Shown piece by piece: positions 27,569 to 36,895 of a stretch of DNA of 59,399 nucleotides. The position numbers and the translations under genes are program-made. The stretch spans positions 1 to 59,399 of the forward strand of contig JADHUI010000017.1 of NCBI GenBank assembly GCA_016784605.1. Direction: 5' to 3'. The DNA comes from Fidelibacterota bacterium (GTDB taxonomy: Bacteria > Fidelibacterota > Marinisomatia > Marinisomatales > UBA1611). Each line of letters begins with the position of its first letter. The stretch's first letter is position 1. The notes under the pieces are model-generated. The model was not told where the DNA came from. It searched no databases and worked only from the letters and a program-made list of their open reading frames with translations.

Positions 27569-27778
27569 TTATCCTAGGAATGAGAGAAAAACTAACAGAG
27601 CTAACAGCCCGGCGAAACCGCCATCAAGGAACATGTTAACTAAGTCAACAATACCATCAATTGGAGAAAATCCAGTTGAGTACAGGATGTTTACGAAAAC
27701 AAAGAGAACGATAAGTGCTTTAACTACGCTTACAATTCCTGATGCCGCATTCTGTACGGTTGTGTTGATATCTGCCAT
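27569..27778 (-). CDS. Small membrane protein (paralogue 1 of a pair)
   Basis: This 69-residue protein has two hydrophobic segments: VSVVKALIVLFVFVNILY at about 16-33 and GGFAGLLALLVFLSFLG at 53-69. A polar N-terminus (MADINTTVQNAASG) and a PIDGIVDLV loop complete it. It shares general layout and the GFAGLLAL block with the next gene. AAGGAGG precedes the ATG at 27778 by 8 bases. No cleavable signal is obvious. The topology would place both ends on the same side. The function is unknown; candidates are an abundant membrane-organising peptide or a channel-like assembly. Confidence 0.8.
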   Translation of the reverse strand: MADINTTVQNAASGIVSVVKALIVLFVFVNILYSTGFSPIDGIVDLVNMFLDGGFAGLLALLVFLSFLG

Positions 27779-27806
27779 TCTAATACCTCCTTGGTTTGTC
27801 CAGAAA

Positions 27807-27874
27807 ACAAAAAAGGGGTGCCAAAGTGCCCCCCCAATGATAAATGTTCTCTATGTATGTGTTTTTAATGTCAA
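27807..27874 (-). promoter_or_regulatory. Possible promoter and G-rich hairpin leader for the small-protein pair
   Basis: On the minus strand TTGACA occurs at 27874-27869, a perfect -35 hexamer, with only weak -10 candidates (TAGAGA at a 15-base spacing). Downstream an imperfect G/C hairpin (27815-27832, four GC pairs plus mismatches on this strand) is followed by a T run at 27807-27814 and then the ribosome binding site. It may be the end of the upstream glycosyltransferase transcript or a leader element. Confidence 0.3.
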
Positions 27875-27935
27875 GGGTTAATCCCTATCGATTGTTCAAA
27901 TTTACGCATAAACAAACTTTTGGCAATATTTTTAT

Positions 27936-29036
27936 TTAATCGTCATTTTGCTCCCTATTTATTCGTGTTTCCATATTTTTAAAGGCTAAATAAACTTGAT
28001 CAACCGTTATAGATTCAATGCACTTTTTACAAAGTCTCCAATGTTCTGAATTGTGTAAACAAGGTTTTTCCGGAGCGACCACGTCAACCATTCTACCGAG
28101 AGGCTTCGTCAATTTCGGGTCTTGTGATCCAAATAGCGTTACCACCGGAGTCCCAACAAATGATGCCAAATGCGCTGGCATAGAATCCAAGGCAATTAAA
28201 ATCTTTTGTTTTTTAAGCCACTCTTTAAACTCAATTAAACTTCCTCTGAAAGTATCTATCCGTAAGCCCGCATCAAATGCTTCTTGAATTAAGGCCAGTG
28301 TTTCAGGCACTTTAATGATACAAATTATTCTGTCTTCCGAGAGCTTTTTGATTAATTGTATCCATTTTTCATTGGGCCATTCCCTTCTTGGATCTGTTGC
28401 GCCAGAATGAATTACAACCGCTCCATCCAAATTATAATTAGTTTTTGAATAAGCATAATCACTATCCACAATTCCAATATTTTCTAATAATTGGATCGCT
28501 CTTGTTGTTTGATGTGTGGGCGAATAAAAAGATTTTGGATTCGTGTAAAAATATTCACCGCCTGTTTCATTATAACCTAAACTAATTTTTGCTTTTATAT
28601 TCCAAAGAAACCAACCATTTCTCACATCGCCTTTAAAATCTATCGCAAGGTCTATGGAGCGCTTTCTAAAACTTTTAGCAAACACATATGCATTATACCA
28701 CTTAATGGGAGACCATTCCCAATTTGTCCAAGGAGCGTTAAAAGAAATAATATCATCCCCGAGAAATAAATTACTCGCTAAGTCTTTTGCATTTTCATCG
28801 CAGATTAAAATAATTTGTGCTTTTGGAAATGTGTTTTTTAATTTTTCTATGGCTGGAGCTATAAGTAAAACATCTCCAATCCTATGATATTCCGTTACTA
28901 ATATTTTTTTAATTTCAACTTCAGAAACTTGGTACTGTTTCCTAAATAAATTTAAAAAAATAAAATAAGGAGAAATAAAAGAGCTGAATACCCTCGCCCA
29001 GAATATGTGTTTTGGGTTGTATATCTTTTGATTCAC
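27936..29036 (-). CDS. Glycosyltransferase family 9 (heptosyltransferase-like)
   Basis: This 366-residue GT-B enzyme resembles ADP-heptose:LPS heptosyltransferases. KKILVTEYHRIGDVLLIAP near residue 45 and the C-terminal nucleotide-sugar site (VVIHSGATDPRREWPNEKW, then FVGTPVVTLFGSQDP) are typical. A hydrophobic patch at 10-30 may associate with the membrane. It is the last gene of the glycan cluster, 2 bases after the preceding glycosyltransferase. The donor sugar cannot be read from the sequence. Confidence 0.88.
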   Translation of the reverse strand: MNQKIYNPKHIFWARVFSSFISPYFIFLNLFRKQYQVSEVEIKKILVTEYHRIGDVLLIAPAIEKLKNTFPKAQIILICDENAKDLASNLFLGDDIISFNAPWTNWEWSPIKWYNAYVFAKSFRKRSIDLAIDFKGDVRNGWFLWNIKAKISLGYNETGGEYFYTNPKSFYSPTHQTTRAIQLLENIGIVDSDYAYSKTNYNLDGAVVIHSGATDPRREWPNEKWIQLIKKLSEDRIICIIKVPETLALIQEAFDAGLRIDTFRGSLIEFKEWLKKQKILIALDSMPAHLASFVGTPVVTLFGSQDPKLTKPLGRMVDVVAPEKPCLHNSEHWRLCKKCIESITVDQVYLAFKNMETRINREQNDD

Positions 29037-29038
29037 AA

Positions 29039-30127
29039 TTACAACCCTATTGATCTATAGTATTCATAAAGAGTCTTCGACACTTGTTTTATATCATGTT
29101 TCTTTTCAACCCATTTTTTTGATTCTCTACCATAATCTAATATTTTTGATTTATTGGCAATCAAAGTCCTTATTTCAAATTCAATATTTTCTTTATTTAT
29201 CGAAATAAATGGGTGATTTGGAATAAATGAATTATACGAATCATTCATCTCCGTTAAGGTACAAATTCCCATCGACAATGATTCAACCGAATTCATACCA
29301 TATCCCCAACCGCCTTTATCCCCAATTTGGTCAATAAATATATCTGAAATTATTTTTCTCTCTAACGCTTGGGCATGAGGAACATTCTCTATGAGATCGA
29401 ATTCGATTAATCCTTCTGATTTCAACTTTTTACAAGTATTAATAATGATTTCTGACCCTTTGTAAAATCGATTGGTCGGAGCGTGTGAAATTCGAATTTT
29501 TTTATTTAAGGTCGTCTTTCTAGGAAACTGAGTTGTGTCATAAGGAAGAAATAGATAATGAATATTTGGATGTTTATTTAATAAATCAACTTCATTTGTA
29601 AGGTTTAAATCTGCCAATGAATCCATTACAGGCATTACGCCTCTTGTCCTTAGATCTTCACCATGATAATGGGAAATGATTTTTTTTCCTTTATTTTTTA
29701 ATTCTTTAACGAAAAATTCATCTTTTAAAAAATCCATTCCACTTTCAAAATGGATGACATCAAAATCATATAAGTTATAATCTTGAATTGCTTTCAAAAC
29801 AATAGGACGCCATAATAAATCCTTAAACTTTAAAAAGGTATAATCAAACCACCCCTCCGTACTCCACTTTGGATGGTACCCATCCTTGGATTTAAAATAT
29901 CCTTCATCCCCTCTGTATTTTTTATAAATGAAGTTGCGAATCCTCGCCATCTTTTTTCCTGTAAAATTGAAGGGCAAATTCAGACAAATATCTTCTTCAA
30001 AGTTTTTGGGAGATTTAAAAAAGGTTACTGTTCTACATTTATTCTCTCGGGCTTCATGCTCTTTTTTCCAAAGTGTTAATGTCCCAACAGTATTCTCTGG
30101 TGATATGTATAATATTTTTAAAGCCAC
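29039..30127 (-). CDS. Glycosyltransferase, GT4-like
   Basis: This 362-residue predicted GT-B enzyme has an N-terminal acceptor half (LYISPENTVGT at the start, HYHGEDLRTRGV near 165) and a C-terminal donor half with RISHAPTNRFYKGSEI near 217 and a GMNSVESLSMG region near 278-290, where the GT4 E-x7-E motif is expected. No signal peptide is present. It starts 3 bases after the deacetylase-like gene. The sugar is unknown. Confidence 0.72.
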   Translation of the reverse strand: MALKILYISPENTVGTLTLWKKEHEARENKCRTVTFFKSPKNFEEDICLNLPFNFTGKKMARIRNFIYKKYRGDEGYFKSKDGYHPKWSTEGWFDYTFLKFKDLLWRPIVLKAIQDYNLYDFDVIHFESGMDFLKDEFFVKELKNKGKKIISHYHGEDLRTRGVMPVMDSLADLNLTNEVDLLNKHPNIHYLFLPYDTTQFPRKTTLNKKIRISHAPTNRFYKGSEIIINTCKKLKSEGLIEFDLIENVPHAQALERKIISDIFIDQIGDKGGWGYGMNSVESLSMGICTLTEMNDSYNSFIPNHPFISINKENIEFEIRTLIANKSKILDYGRESKKWVEKKHDIKQVSKTLYEYYRSIGL

Positions 30128-30130
30128 TAA

Positions 30131-31351
30131 TTACTCAGGATATTCCAATTTTCTCCAAGGGATTGAGATTGAGTATTCCCCTGTTTCATCTTTAGGGTTT
30201 TGTTCGGTTTTTAAGAAACTATTATTAAACATAATTTTAGTTTTTTCTGGAAATTTCGTATAAAAAGTTAAGCCCTGAAGTTGGTCATATTTGATCTGTT
30301 TTAAACCAATAGGCGTACCCATTTCTGATTCAATTACAATGTGGATTTCTTTTTGACTCTTCAAAACTGTATATCTGATATAATCTAATAATTCCTTATA
30401 CTTTAATAGTCTAGACGTAGTACACATAAAAATAAATCCATCATCAACTTTCCCCTTCAAATATTTAAGGTTTTTAATTAATAAATACGGAAGGCCAGAC
30501 ATTTTAACGTGTTCATTAAAATGTGTGTATAAGACCATAAACCCTTCATTCTTTATTAACTGATTGATGGTCGATTTTTTTATTTGCGTTGATAAATCAT
30601 TAATATCTAGGACTTGTTCCTTCCCCCAAGAATTAATAAAGCGTGTAAACTCGAATGCTTGTGTCCCATCCCTAAATATGATCGGTGTAAGCAATTCATT
30701 ACCATCATCATATATCGGATCTACAACATTTTTATATTTTGTACGTTTCATGATGTACTGAATTGCTTGTTTAGCTTTAACTGAAAGAGTGGGCTTTGAA
30801 TTTTGGCCAATGATATGTGTTGTTTTTCCAACCCAAAAATATTCACATCCTACATTAAATGTATAATCTAAATGGTATGCAGAATGATTGGGACTATCCC
30901 CGTACATATTGGGGTAATTCCCCACTTTTTGGTGGTTTAAACCAATGCCATGATTTATCCAAATAGGTATTTTAATTTGATATTTATCTAACTCTCGAAA
31001 GCCTATTTCGGCATACTTCCTTTCAAAACTTCCCTTATCAAAATTTCCCCAAGAATGAATGGTATCAATGTGGTTGGATTTCCATAACTGTTGAATAATG
31101 GGGGCTAACTCAGTCCGCTTTCTATTTAACCCATCAAAGTAGGATAATTGAGTCCTTTCTGAATTGTTAAAGAACCAAAAACTATTCCCGACTTCTAAAT
31201 CCAAACCCATACCGAAGGGGGTTTCTTTCGTACCATTAAAATAATCCATTATTGCGCTGAACGATTCCACGGATGAAGCATTATCTATATCACTTGATAT
31301 GGATAATGCGCACATGAACGGATAAGGGAACTTTCGAAGTGAGGGTTCCAC
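30131..31351 (-). CDS. Polysaccharide-deacetylase-like protein, tentative
   Basis: This 406-residue protein is not confidently placed. The opening CALSISSDIDNASS has a double-Asp metal-site look of NodB-type deacetylases, IDTIHSWGNFD near residue 97 supplies a His, LYTHFNEHV near 280 another, and TTSRLLKYKELLDYI resembles the end of that fold. The last 80 residues form a beta-rich extension. It overlaps the acyltransferase start by one base, inside the glycan cluster, which supports a sugar-modifying role. A non-catalytic member is possible since the exact HxxxH motif was not seen. Confidence 0.5.
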   Translation of the reverse strand: MEPSLRKFPYPFMCALSISSDIDNASSVESFSAIMDYFNGTKETPFGMGLDLEVGNSFWFFNNSERTQLSYFDGLNRKRTELAPIIQQLWKSNHIDTIHSWGNFDKGSFERKYAEIGFRELDKYQIKIPIWINHGIGLNHQKVGNYPNMYGDSPNHSAYHLDYTFNVGCEYFWVGKTTHIIGQNSKPTLSVKAKQAIQYIMKRTKYKNVVDPIYDDGNELLTPIIFRDGTQAFEFTRFINSWGKEQVLDINDLSTQIKKSTINQLIKNEGFMVLYTHFNEHVKMSGLPYLLIKNLKYLKGKVDDGFIFMCTTSRLLKYKELLDYIRYTVLKSQKEIHIVIESEMGTPIGLKQIKYDQLQGLTFYTKFPEKTKIMFNNSFLKTEQNPKDETGEYSISIPWRKLEYPE

Positions 31352-31881
31352 TATATTTTTTTAATCATTTTTGCGGGATTTCCGGCAAAAATTGTTTTAG
31401 CAGGTACATCTTTTGTTAAAATACTTCCAGCGCCAATTGATGCTCCATCTCCGATAGTCACACCAGGAAGAATAATTGAATGAGCACCAATTCTGACATC
31501 GTTTCCTATTTCTATATTGCCTTCATGGCCCGAATGCGCTTCATCAGAATTATCTTTAGCCATTGAAAAAGGTTCAGTTGTCATAAATGCAAATGGGCCT
31601 ACCATTGACCCGTCTCCAATAATGATTTTTGAATTAGGCCCAGCATATATATGATTTTCAATTCCTAAACTACATCCACTCCCTATGAAAATGTTTTCAG
31701 GGAAATTACCAAACCTAACTGTTGGTCCTATATCTGTATTCTCACCGCACTTACCTAATCTTGCTTTCGCCATTATATTTCCGACTACAAATGAAGCTAG
31801 TAATATATAGATCTGCTTCCAAAAACGAACTGAGAATAATATTAATATTTTATTAATTTTTTTTGTCACTTTAAACTCCAT
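31351..31881 (-). CDS. Hexapeptide-repeat O-acyltransferase
   Basis: This 176-residue left-handed beta-helix enzyme has repeated hexapeptides ([LIV]-G-x4 pattern such as [41 protein letters not shown]) ending [12 protein letters not shown], typical of WbbJ/LacA-like sugar acetyltransferases. The first 35 residues contain a hydrophobic, positively flanked segment that could anchor it. It overlaps the sulfotransferase end by 16 bases. It probably O-acetylates a glycan repeat unit. Confidence 0.88.
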   Translation of the reverse strand: MEFKVTKKINKILILFSVRFWKQIYILLASFVVGNIMAKARLGKCGENTDIGPTVRFGNFPENIFIGSGCSLGIENHIYAGPNSKIIIGDGSMVGPFAFMTTEPFSMAKDNSDEAHSGHEGNIEIGNDVRIGAHSIILPGVTIGDGASIGAGSILTKDVPAKTIFAGNPAKMIKKI

Positions 31882-32753
31882 TTAGAAAAATCTCTATTGA
31901 GCAAATCGGATAATTTTTTAATATCATTATTAAAATATCCAACCAGCATTTTTACTGTTTCCGAATTAAGCTTAGCTGGTGAATCATTTGTAATATTTTT
32001 TGCATGAATTTTGTTAGCTAATCCAAATTCTGATTTTATTCCTACCGCCTTTTTCCAAGCTAATGCCACGTTGGTTAATTTCGTAATAAAAGGATATTTT
32101 ATCCTTCTTGTTTTATTGTGAATTTCAAAACTCACTCCAGGTGTTTTTTTAATATTCAGAAACGACAATACATTTTCAAAAACATCATTTGTATTAGTTG
32201 CAAATTCATCAAAAAAAACAAAATGTATATTTTCATCATTTACAAGAGACTGCAATTTTTCAACTTGTGATCCAAATTTTGCAATTTCACCATATAAAAG
32301 CAATTTAACATCGGGGCATCCGCTCGGTATATTTTTACCGTTATTTCTCGACTGCATTAATTCCCACGATTTTTCAAAACTTATTTCTGTTTCTCCGAAT
32401 ATTTTAAGCGCGAGTTGGTGAAAAGAAAAAACCACTTCTATTGGGTTTCTTAATTGAACAATAAATTTAGCATTTGGATTAAACTTGATGATATTTTTAA
32501 TCGCTACTTGTGAATAAAGATAAAGTGTCGAGGCTTCTCCAATGGCTTTGTAAGATTTTTTTTCTGATACAAAACAATCCAAATATTCTTGCATTGTCTT
32601 CACTCTGCCATTTTCAATATCGTCACTAAAATAATGGGGTTCTTTGGGGGTAGACATTAAAATATCTGGATGATTATCAAGATAAATAGACAGGGATGTT
32701 GTTCCGCATTTTGGGGCACCAATTATAAAAAAGTTAGGAACGTGACTTGGCAT
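31866..32753 (-). CDS. Sulfotransferase
   Basis: This 295-residue PAPS-dependent sulfotransferase of the Sulfotransfer_1/HS2ST-like fold has the 5'-phosphosulfate loop [15 protein letters not shown] at residues 8-22 and the 3'-phosphate region [16 protein letters not shown] near 100. The catalytic-region residues [11 protein letters not shown] follow the loop. Heparan-type NDST and other carbohydrate sulfotransferases share this pattern, so a sugar substrate fits the surrounding glycan genes. No PAPS synthesis genes are in the window. Confidence 0.9.
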   Translation of the reverse strand: MPSHVPNFFIIGAPKCGTTSLSIYLDNHPDILMSTPKEPHYFSDDIENGRVKTMQEYLDCFVSEKKSYKAIGEASTLYLYSQVAIKNIIKFNPNAKFIVQLRNPIEVVFSFHQLALKIFGETEISFEKSWELMQSRNNGKNIPSGCPDVKLLLYGEIAKFGSQVEKLQSLVNDENIHFVFFDEFATNTNDVFENVLSFLNIKKTPGVSFEIHNKTRRIKYPFITKLTNVALAWKKAVGIKSEFGLANKIHAKNITNDSPAKLNSETVKMLVGYFNNDIKKLSDLLNRDFSKWSLK

Positions 32754-32757
32754 TTTG

Positions 32758-34182
32758 TTACTTAAATATACTTTTCAACTTTTTTAAATCAATCCACTTC
32801 ATCCCAAATAGACTGGAAAGATAGAGAATTGTTAAAATAATATTCACGATATAATGGTCCTGTGATTGTATAGATACAATTACGCTACCAATAAGAAATA
32901 AGCATAACGTTCCAATTTTCGTCCACTCTATCTTTATTGGGTAAAGTTTTTGATTAATATAATACATACAGATACTCATGATAAAGAAAGAAAGACTTGT
33001 GGAAATAGCCGCACCTATAGCACCATAATTAGGAATCAATAAAAAGCATAAACCAATATTAGAAATAGCGCCGATAAATCTAGTCCAAGCAGCATACGAT
33101 GGTTTATCTTTTAAAAATATCCCCGGCGTTTGGAGTATGTAAAACCCATAGAATAAATAGCCAAGACCTATAAGAGGAACAATTCGCAGAGATTCTTGAA
33201 ACTCTGAGCCAAAAAAAGAATACCCCATTATGTTAGCTTGGATTAATTCATCTGACCAAAGAAAAAGCATCAACCATATAAACCCTAATCCTGAAATAAC
33301 AAAAGTTGTAATTCGCCCAAATAATTCCCCCTGATTACCTTCTTTACCTTCTTTAATAAAATAGGGTTGCCATCCCATATTAAAACCCATGACGGCTAAC
33401 ATCATTAGCATCCCTATTTTATATCCAGCATTGTAAATACCCACAGTTGATAAATCTGTTAAGGCTTTTAATATATATCGGTCTGCAACTTCCATCGCCA
33501 TTGAAAATAATCCTGCAGGTAGAAATGGTATTGCAAACTGAACTATTTTTTTCCATTTCTCAAATGAGAGTGATGAAATATTTAATCGTGAAAAAATAAA
33601 AGGTATACTTAATAGAAACAATACAATTGAGGCAATTACATTGCTCAAAAATATTGCTTCTATTCCCATATGCTTCATCAGGATAAAATATAAATTAAGC
33701 CCAATAGTAATGCTTACGTTTAGCAAACTAAATAAAATAAATAAAAATGGCCTGTTTTCTGATCTAAACCCAAGCATTGGAATTGACCAAATAGTGTCTA
33801 GAACAATAATAATTCCCATCATTGTAATAAACTCAGGCCTATTCACGCCAAGGATAATCGGCGATAAAAACTCCCTATTTCCATGCCATAAAAAGAAGAA
33901 AGGAATTCCTGTAATAAAAAGAGATACAATGACGCTTGTTAAAACGGTTTTTCGTTCATTCCCATCCGCTGGAACAAAATACTTTAAAAAAGATGCCCCC
34001 ATTCCATATCGCATAATCACATTCATGAAAGAAAGAAATGTATAAAATAGGGCAACTGTTCCGTATTCTTGGGCTGTAAATGTATTCGTATATAGTGGTA
34101 ATAATAAAAAAGTAACTAGTCGGACTAAAATATGCCCGACACCATAAATCAAGGATTGTTTACCAAGGGACTTTATTGACAT
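32758..34182 (-). CDS. Polysaccharide flippase (Wzx/MATE-like)
   Basis: This 474-residue polytopic membrane protein has about 12-14 hydrophobic helices and the opening SLGKQSLIYGVGHILVRLVT typical of oligosaccharide flippases, with the LLPLYTNTFTAQEYGTVAL motif near residue 30. It should move a lipid-linked glycan to the periplasmic face. It lies 4 bases after the FemAB-like gene and 4 before the sulfotransferase gene. Confidence 0.9.
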   Translation of the reverse strand: MSIKSLGKQSLIYGVGHILVRLVTFLLLPLYTNTFTAQEYGTVALFYTFLSFMNVIMRYGMGASFLKYFVPADGNERKTVLTSVIVSLFITGIPFFFLWHGNREFLSPIILGVNRPEFITMMGIIIVLDTIWSIPMLGFRSENRPFLFILFSLLNVSITIGLNLYFILMKHMGIEAIFLSNVIASIVLFLLSIPFIFSRLNISSLSFEKWKKIVQFAIPFLPAGLFSMAMEVADRYILKALTDLSTVGIYNAGYKIGMLMMLAVMGFNMGWQPYFIKEGKEGNQGELFGRITTFVISGLGFIWLMLFLWSDELIQANIMGYSFFGSEFQESLRIVPLIGLGYLFYGFYILQTPGIFLKDKPSYAAWTRFIGAISNIGLCFLLIPNYGAIGAAISTSLSFFIMSICMYYINQKLYPIKIEWTKIGTLCLFLIGSVIVSIQSQDHYIVNIILTILYLSSLFGMKWIDLKKLKSIFK

Positions 34183-34186
34183 ATAT

Positions 34187-35155
34187 TTATGGCAGTTTTA
34201 ATTCGAGCGTATCTCTAAAAATTCCGCTGGCACCAAAATTTTCCTTGAATCTACCGAGTCCCATATTCGGCTCTTCATTGACAGTAAATATGCCAAAATC
34301 AAATAATTGAAAATTCTTACTAATTGCCCATTCAAATGTTTTATAGAATAATAAATTAACAGCACGATAATCTTGAAATTGTTCATCATGGCTAATATAA
34401 AAAGCCAAAACAACACGATGATTCACAATAAAGTTCACAACACCGGCAATCATCGTATTATCCACATAAGCGGCAAAGAGATGAATATCATCGGGGTAAA
34501 TAGCATGAAGATGTTGGAGTTCTTCAAGAGTATGGGTTGGCGTTACATCGTGTCTAATTTTTAAGTTTCGTTCCAAAATTTTATAAAATGAAGTGAAATC
34601 ATCAGATCGCCTTACGTCTACGCCCATCTTAACCGCCCTTTTTACAGCACGTCTATGTGTTTCTTTAAACTTCTTTAAATTTTTCTCCATGGAATCTTCT
34701 AGGAACAATACACTCGTTATTTCTCGTTTTACATATGTAAAACCACTTTTCAATAATGTAAAGTCTAAATAATTAGATGGTCGTTTCTGATATACGACTG
34801 GCGGAAGTGTTATTCTTATACCTTTATAATTCTTTTCTTTTGCATGTTTAACTAATGCTTCTGTTAAAAGAAAAGAATCTGCAATGGATAAATTCTCGGG
34901 AACAACAAACGAACCCATTGATGCTCCAGGATGAGAAATTAACCACTTTTGTCCATCTATTATTTTTTCGGCTGCTGGAAATGGAACAAAAGGTAATTCT
35001 TTTTTATAAAAGAGAATGCTCTGATCTAAGAATCTGTTCGGTGGGTGATACCCTAAAAATTCACGTAAATGGAAAATAGTTCCATTATTAGCATCAGAAA
35101 CTAATGTATTCCATTTGGTGCTATCACCTGTTTTGAATGGCTTAATATTAATCAT
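34187..35155 (-). CDS. FemAB/GNAT-type acyl or aminoacyl transferase
   Basis: This 322-residue protein has two GNAT-like halves. KKFKETHRRAVKRAVKMG near residue 155 and the C-terminal fold containing INHRVVLAFYISHDEQFQDYRAVNLLFYKTFEWA (split here: YISHDEQFQDYRAVN then LLFYKTFEWA) and LGRFKENFGA are those of FemAB-like peptidoglycan or lipid-linked acyltransferases. Homologues often appear in exopolysaccharide clusters, where they may attach amino-acid or acyl groups. It is the first gene of the glycan cluster, divergent from enolase. Confidence 0.78.
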   Translation of the reverse strand: MINIKPFKTGDSTKWNTLVSDANNGTIFHLREFLGYHPPNRFLDQSILFYKKELPFVPFPAAEKIIDGQKWLISHPGASMGSFVVPENLSIADSFLLTEALVKHAKEKNYKGIRITLPPVVYQKRPSNYLDFTLLKSGFTYVKREITSVLFLEDSMEKNLKKFKETHRRAVKRAVKMGVDVRRSDDFTSFYKILERNLKIRHDVTPTHTLEELQHLHAIYPDDIHLFAAYVDNTMIAGVVNFIVNHRVVLAFYISHDEQFQDYRAVNLLFYKTFEWAISKNFQLFDFGIFTVNEEPNMGLGRFKENFGASGIFRDTLELKLP

Positions 35156-35198
35156 AAAATAGAAATGTTGAATTAAGTTGAAAGTTCCAATTCGGGAG

Positions 35199-35228
35199 TT
35201 GATTGTATTTACTACTTAAATCTAATTT
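35199..35228 (+). promoter_or_regulatory. Possible promoter of eno
   Basis: TTGATT at 35199-35204 and TAATTT at 35223-35228 are separated by 18 bases in the 97-base divergent gap. AAGGAG lies at about 35242-35247, just before the eno ATG. The hexamers match the sigma-70 consensus only partly. Confidence 0.3.
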
Positions 35229-35252
35229 AATTGGTCGTTTTTAAGGAGAAAA

Positions 35253-36542
35253 ATGTTGAAATCACACATAAAAAATATTCATGCACGGGAAATTTTGGAT
35301 TCTAGAGGGAATCCAACAGTTGAAGTGGACCTAATTCTTAATGATGGAAGCTTTAGTCGAGCTGGCGTTCCTTCCGGAGCATCCACTGGAGAATATGAAG
35401 CCAATGAACTCAGAGATGGGGATCAGAATCGATTCCTCGGGAAAGGCGTTTTAAATGCCGTAACAAATATTAACACAATTATTAGCCCCGAACTAATAGG
35501 GCAAGATGTAACACACCAAGAAAATATTGATCAAAAAATGCTTGATCTTGATGGGACAGATAATAAATCTAATTTGGGCGCCAATGCTTTATTGGGTGTT
35601 TCAATGGCTGCAGCAAAAGCGTCTGCCATTACGCAGGGAATCCCATTGTACCAATCTTTCAAATCAGGCGGGAATTATTCCTTGCCTGTTCCCATGATGA
35701 ATATTCTTAATGGAGGAAGTCACGCCGACAACAATGTCGATATACAAGAATTCATGGTGTTCCCGTTTGGAGCTGAATCTTTTTCTGAAGCATTACGTAT
35801 GGGAACGGAAGTTTTTCATCATTTAAAATCTGTTTTAAAGGCAAGTGGGCTTAATACATCGGTTGGGGATGAAGGTGGCTTTGCGCCAAATCTAGGATCA
35901 AATGAAGAAGCTATTGATGTTATACTAGAAGCCATTAGCCGCGCTGGGTATGAACCTGGAAAAGATATTTATCTTGCACTTGATGTAGCTTCGAGCGAAA
36001 TATATAAAGATGGGTTTTATCATCTTTCATCAGAAAATAAAATACTTTCTTCTGACGAAATGATTCACTTTTTACAGAATCTAGCCGATAAATACCCCAT
36101 CGTTTCTATTGAAGATGGGTTGGACGAAAATGACTGGGATGGCTGGGCTTCCCTTCAGTCTTCCATCGGTGACTCAACACAAATTGTTGGCGATGATTTA
36201 ACCGTTACCAATATTGCTCGCCTACAAAAAGCTATTGATGAAAAATCAATGAATGCTATTTTGATAAAGCTTAACCAAATAGGAACAGTAACAGAAACAA
36301 TTCAAGCTGTTGAAATGGCCAGAAATAATGGAATGGGTGCTGTTATATCACACCGGTCAGGCGAAACGGAAGATACAACTATTGCAGACTTTTCTGTTGC
36401 AATGGGAATGGGACAAATAAAAACAGGTTCAGCTTCAAGAACTGACCGAATTTGTAAATACAATCAATTACTTCGCATAGAAGAAGCTTTGGGATATAAA
36501 GCTGTATTTCCATCCATGGAGGTTCTTGGTCAGAATCGATGA
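35253..36542 (+). CDS. eno: Enolase
   Basis: This 429-residue glycolytic enzyme converts 2-phosphoglycerate to phosphoenolpyruvate. It carries [15 protein letters not shown] at residue 12, [10 protein letters not shown] near 41, the Mg ligands within [18 protein letters not shown] and GDDLTVTN, the catalytic Lys in [13 protein letters not shown], and [15 protein letters not shown] near 365. The length is standard. A clear AAGGAG site sets the start. It overlaps ftsB by 4 bases, an arrangement found in many bacteria. Confidence 0.98.
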   Translation: MLKSHIKNIHAREILDSRGNPTVEVDLILNDGSFSRAGVPSGASTGEYEANELRDGDQNRFLGKGVLNAVTNINTIISPELIGQDVTHQENIDQKMLDLDGTDNKSNLGANALLGVSMAAAKASAITQGIPLYQSFKSGGNYSLPVPMMNILNGGSHADNNVDIQEFMVFPFGAESFSEALRMGTEVFHHLKSVLKASGLNTSVGDEGGFAPNLGSNEEAIDVILEAISRAGYEPGKDIYLALDVASSEIYKDGFYHLSSENKILSSDEMIHFLQNLADKYPIVSIEDGLDENDWDGWASLQSSIGDSTQIVGDDLTVTNIARLQKAIDEKSMNAILIKLNQIGTVTETIQAVEMARNNGMGAVISHRSGETEDTTIADFSVAMGMGQIKTGSASRTDRICKYNQLLRIEEALGYKAVFPSMEVLGQNR

Positions 36543-36895
36543 GCCAGTATAATAAACTGAGACGAAGGCGAAAACCTCGAAATGTGAGGAAAGATGCAAA
36601 TTATGCTCAAAAGCAATTTGTTCGAGGTATTTTTTTACTTGTTACCGTCACGCTTCTCATTATTTTCATATTTGGAAACCACGGATTGTTGCAATTATAT
36701 CGGCTAAAAAGTGAACGCGAAAATATTCAGAATTATATTTCTGAGCTTCGACAGGATAGAGAAACGCTTAAAGTTGAAAAAAATAGATTAGAAAACGATT
36801 TAGAGTATATTGAAAAACTGGCTCGTGAAAAATTTCGGATGGTTAAAAAAGGGGAAAAAATATTTAAAGTTATAAGGCCGGATTCCATTCCATAA
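36539..36895 (+). CDS. FtsB/DivIC-family septum formation protein
   Basis: This 118-residue protein has a basic N-terminus ([12 protein letters not shown]), one transmembrane helix ([16 protein letters not shown], about 30-46) and a periplasmic coiled coil ([20 protein letters not shown] region), ending in the family-typical ARE-KF-MVKKGE-I. It should link divisome components. It overlaps eno by 4 bases, and its 3' end overlaps the converging gene by 26 bases. Confidence 0.88.
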   Translation: MSQYNKLRRRRKPRNVRKDANYAQKQFVRGIFLLVTVTLLIIFIFGNHGLLQLYRLKSERENIQNYISELRQDRETLKVEKNRLENDLEYIEKLAREKFRMVKKGEKIFKVIRPDSIP

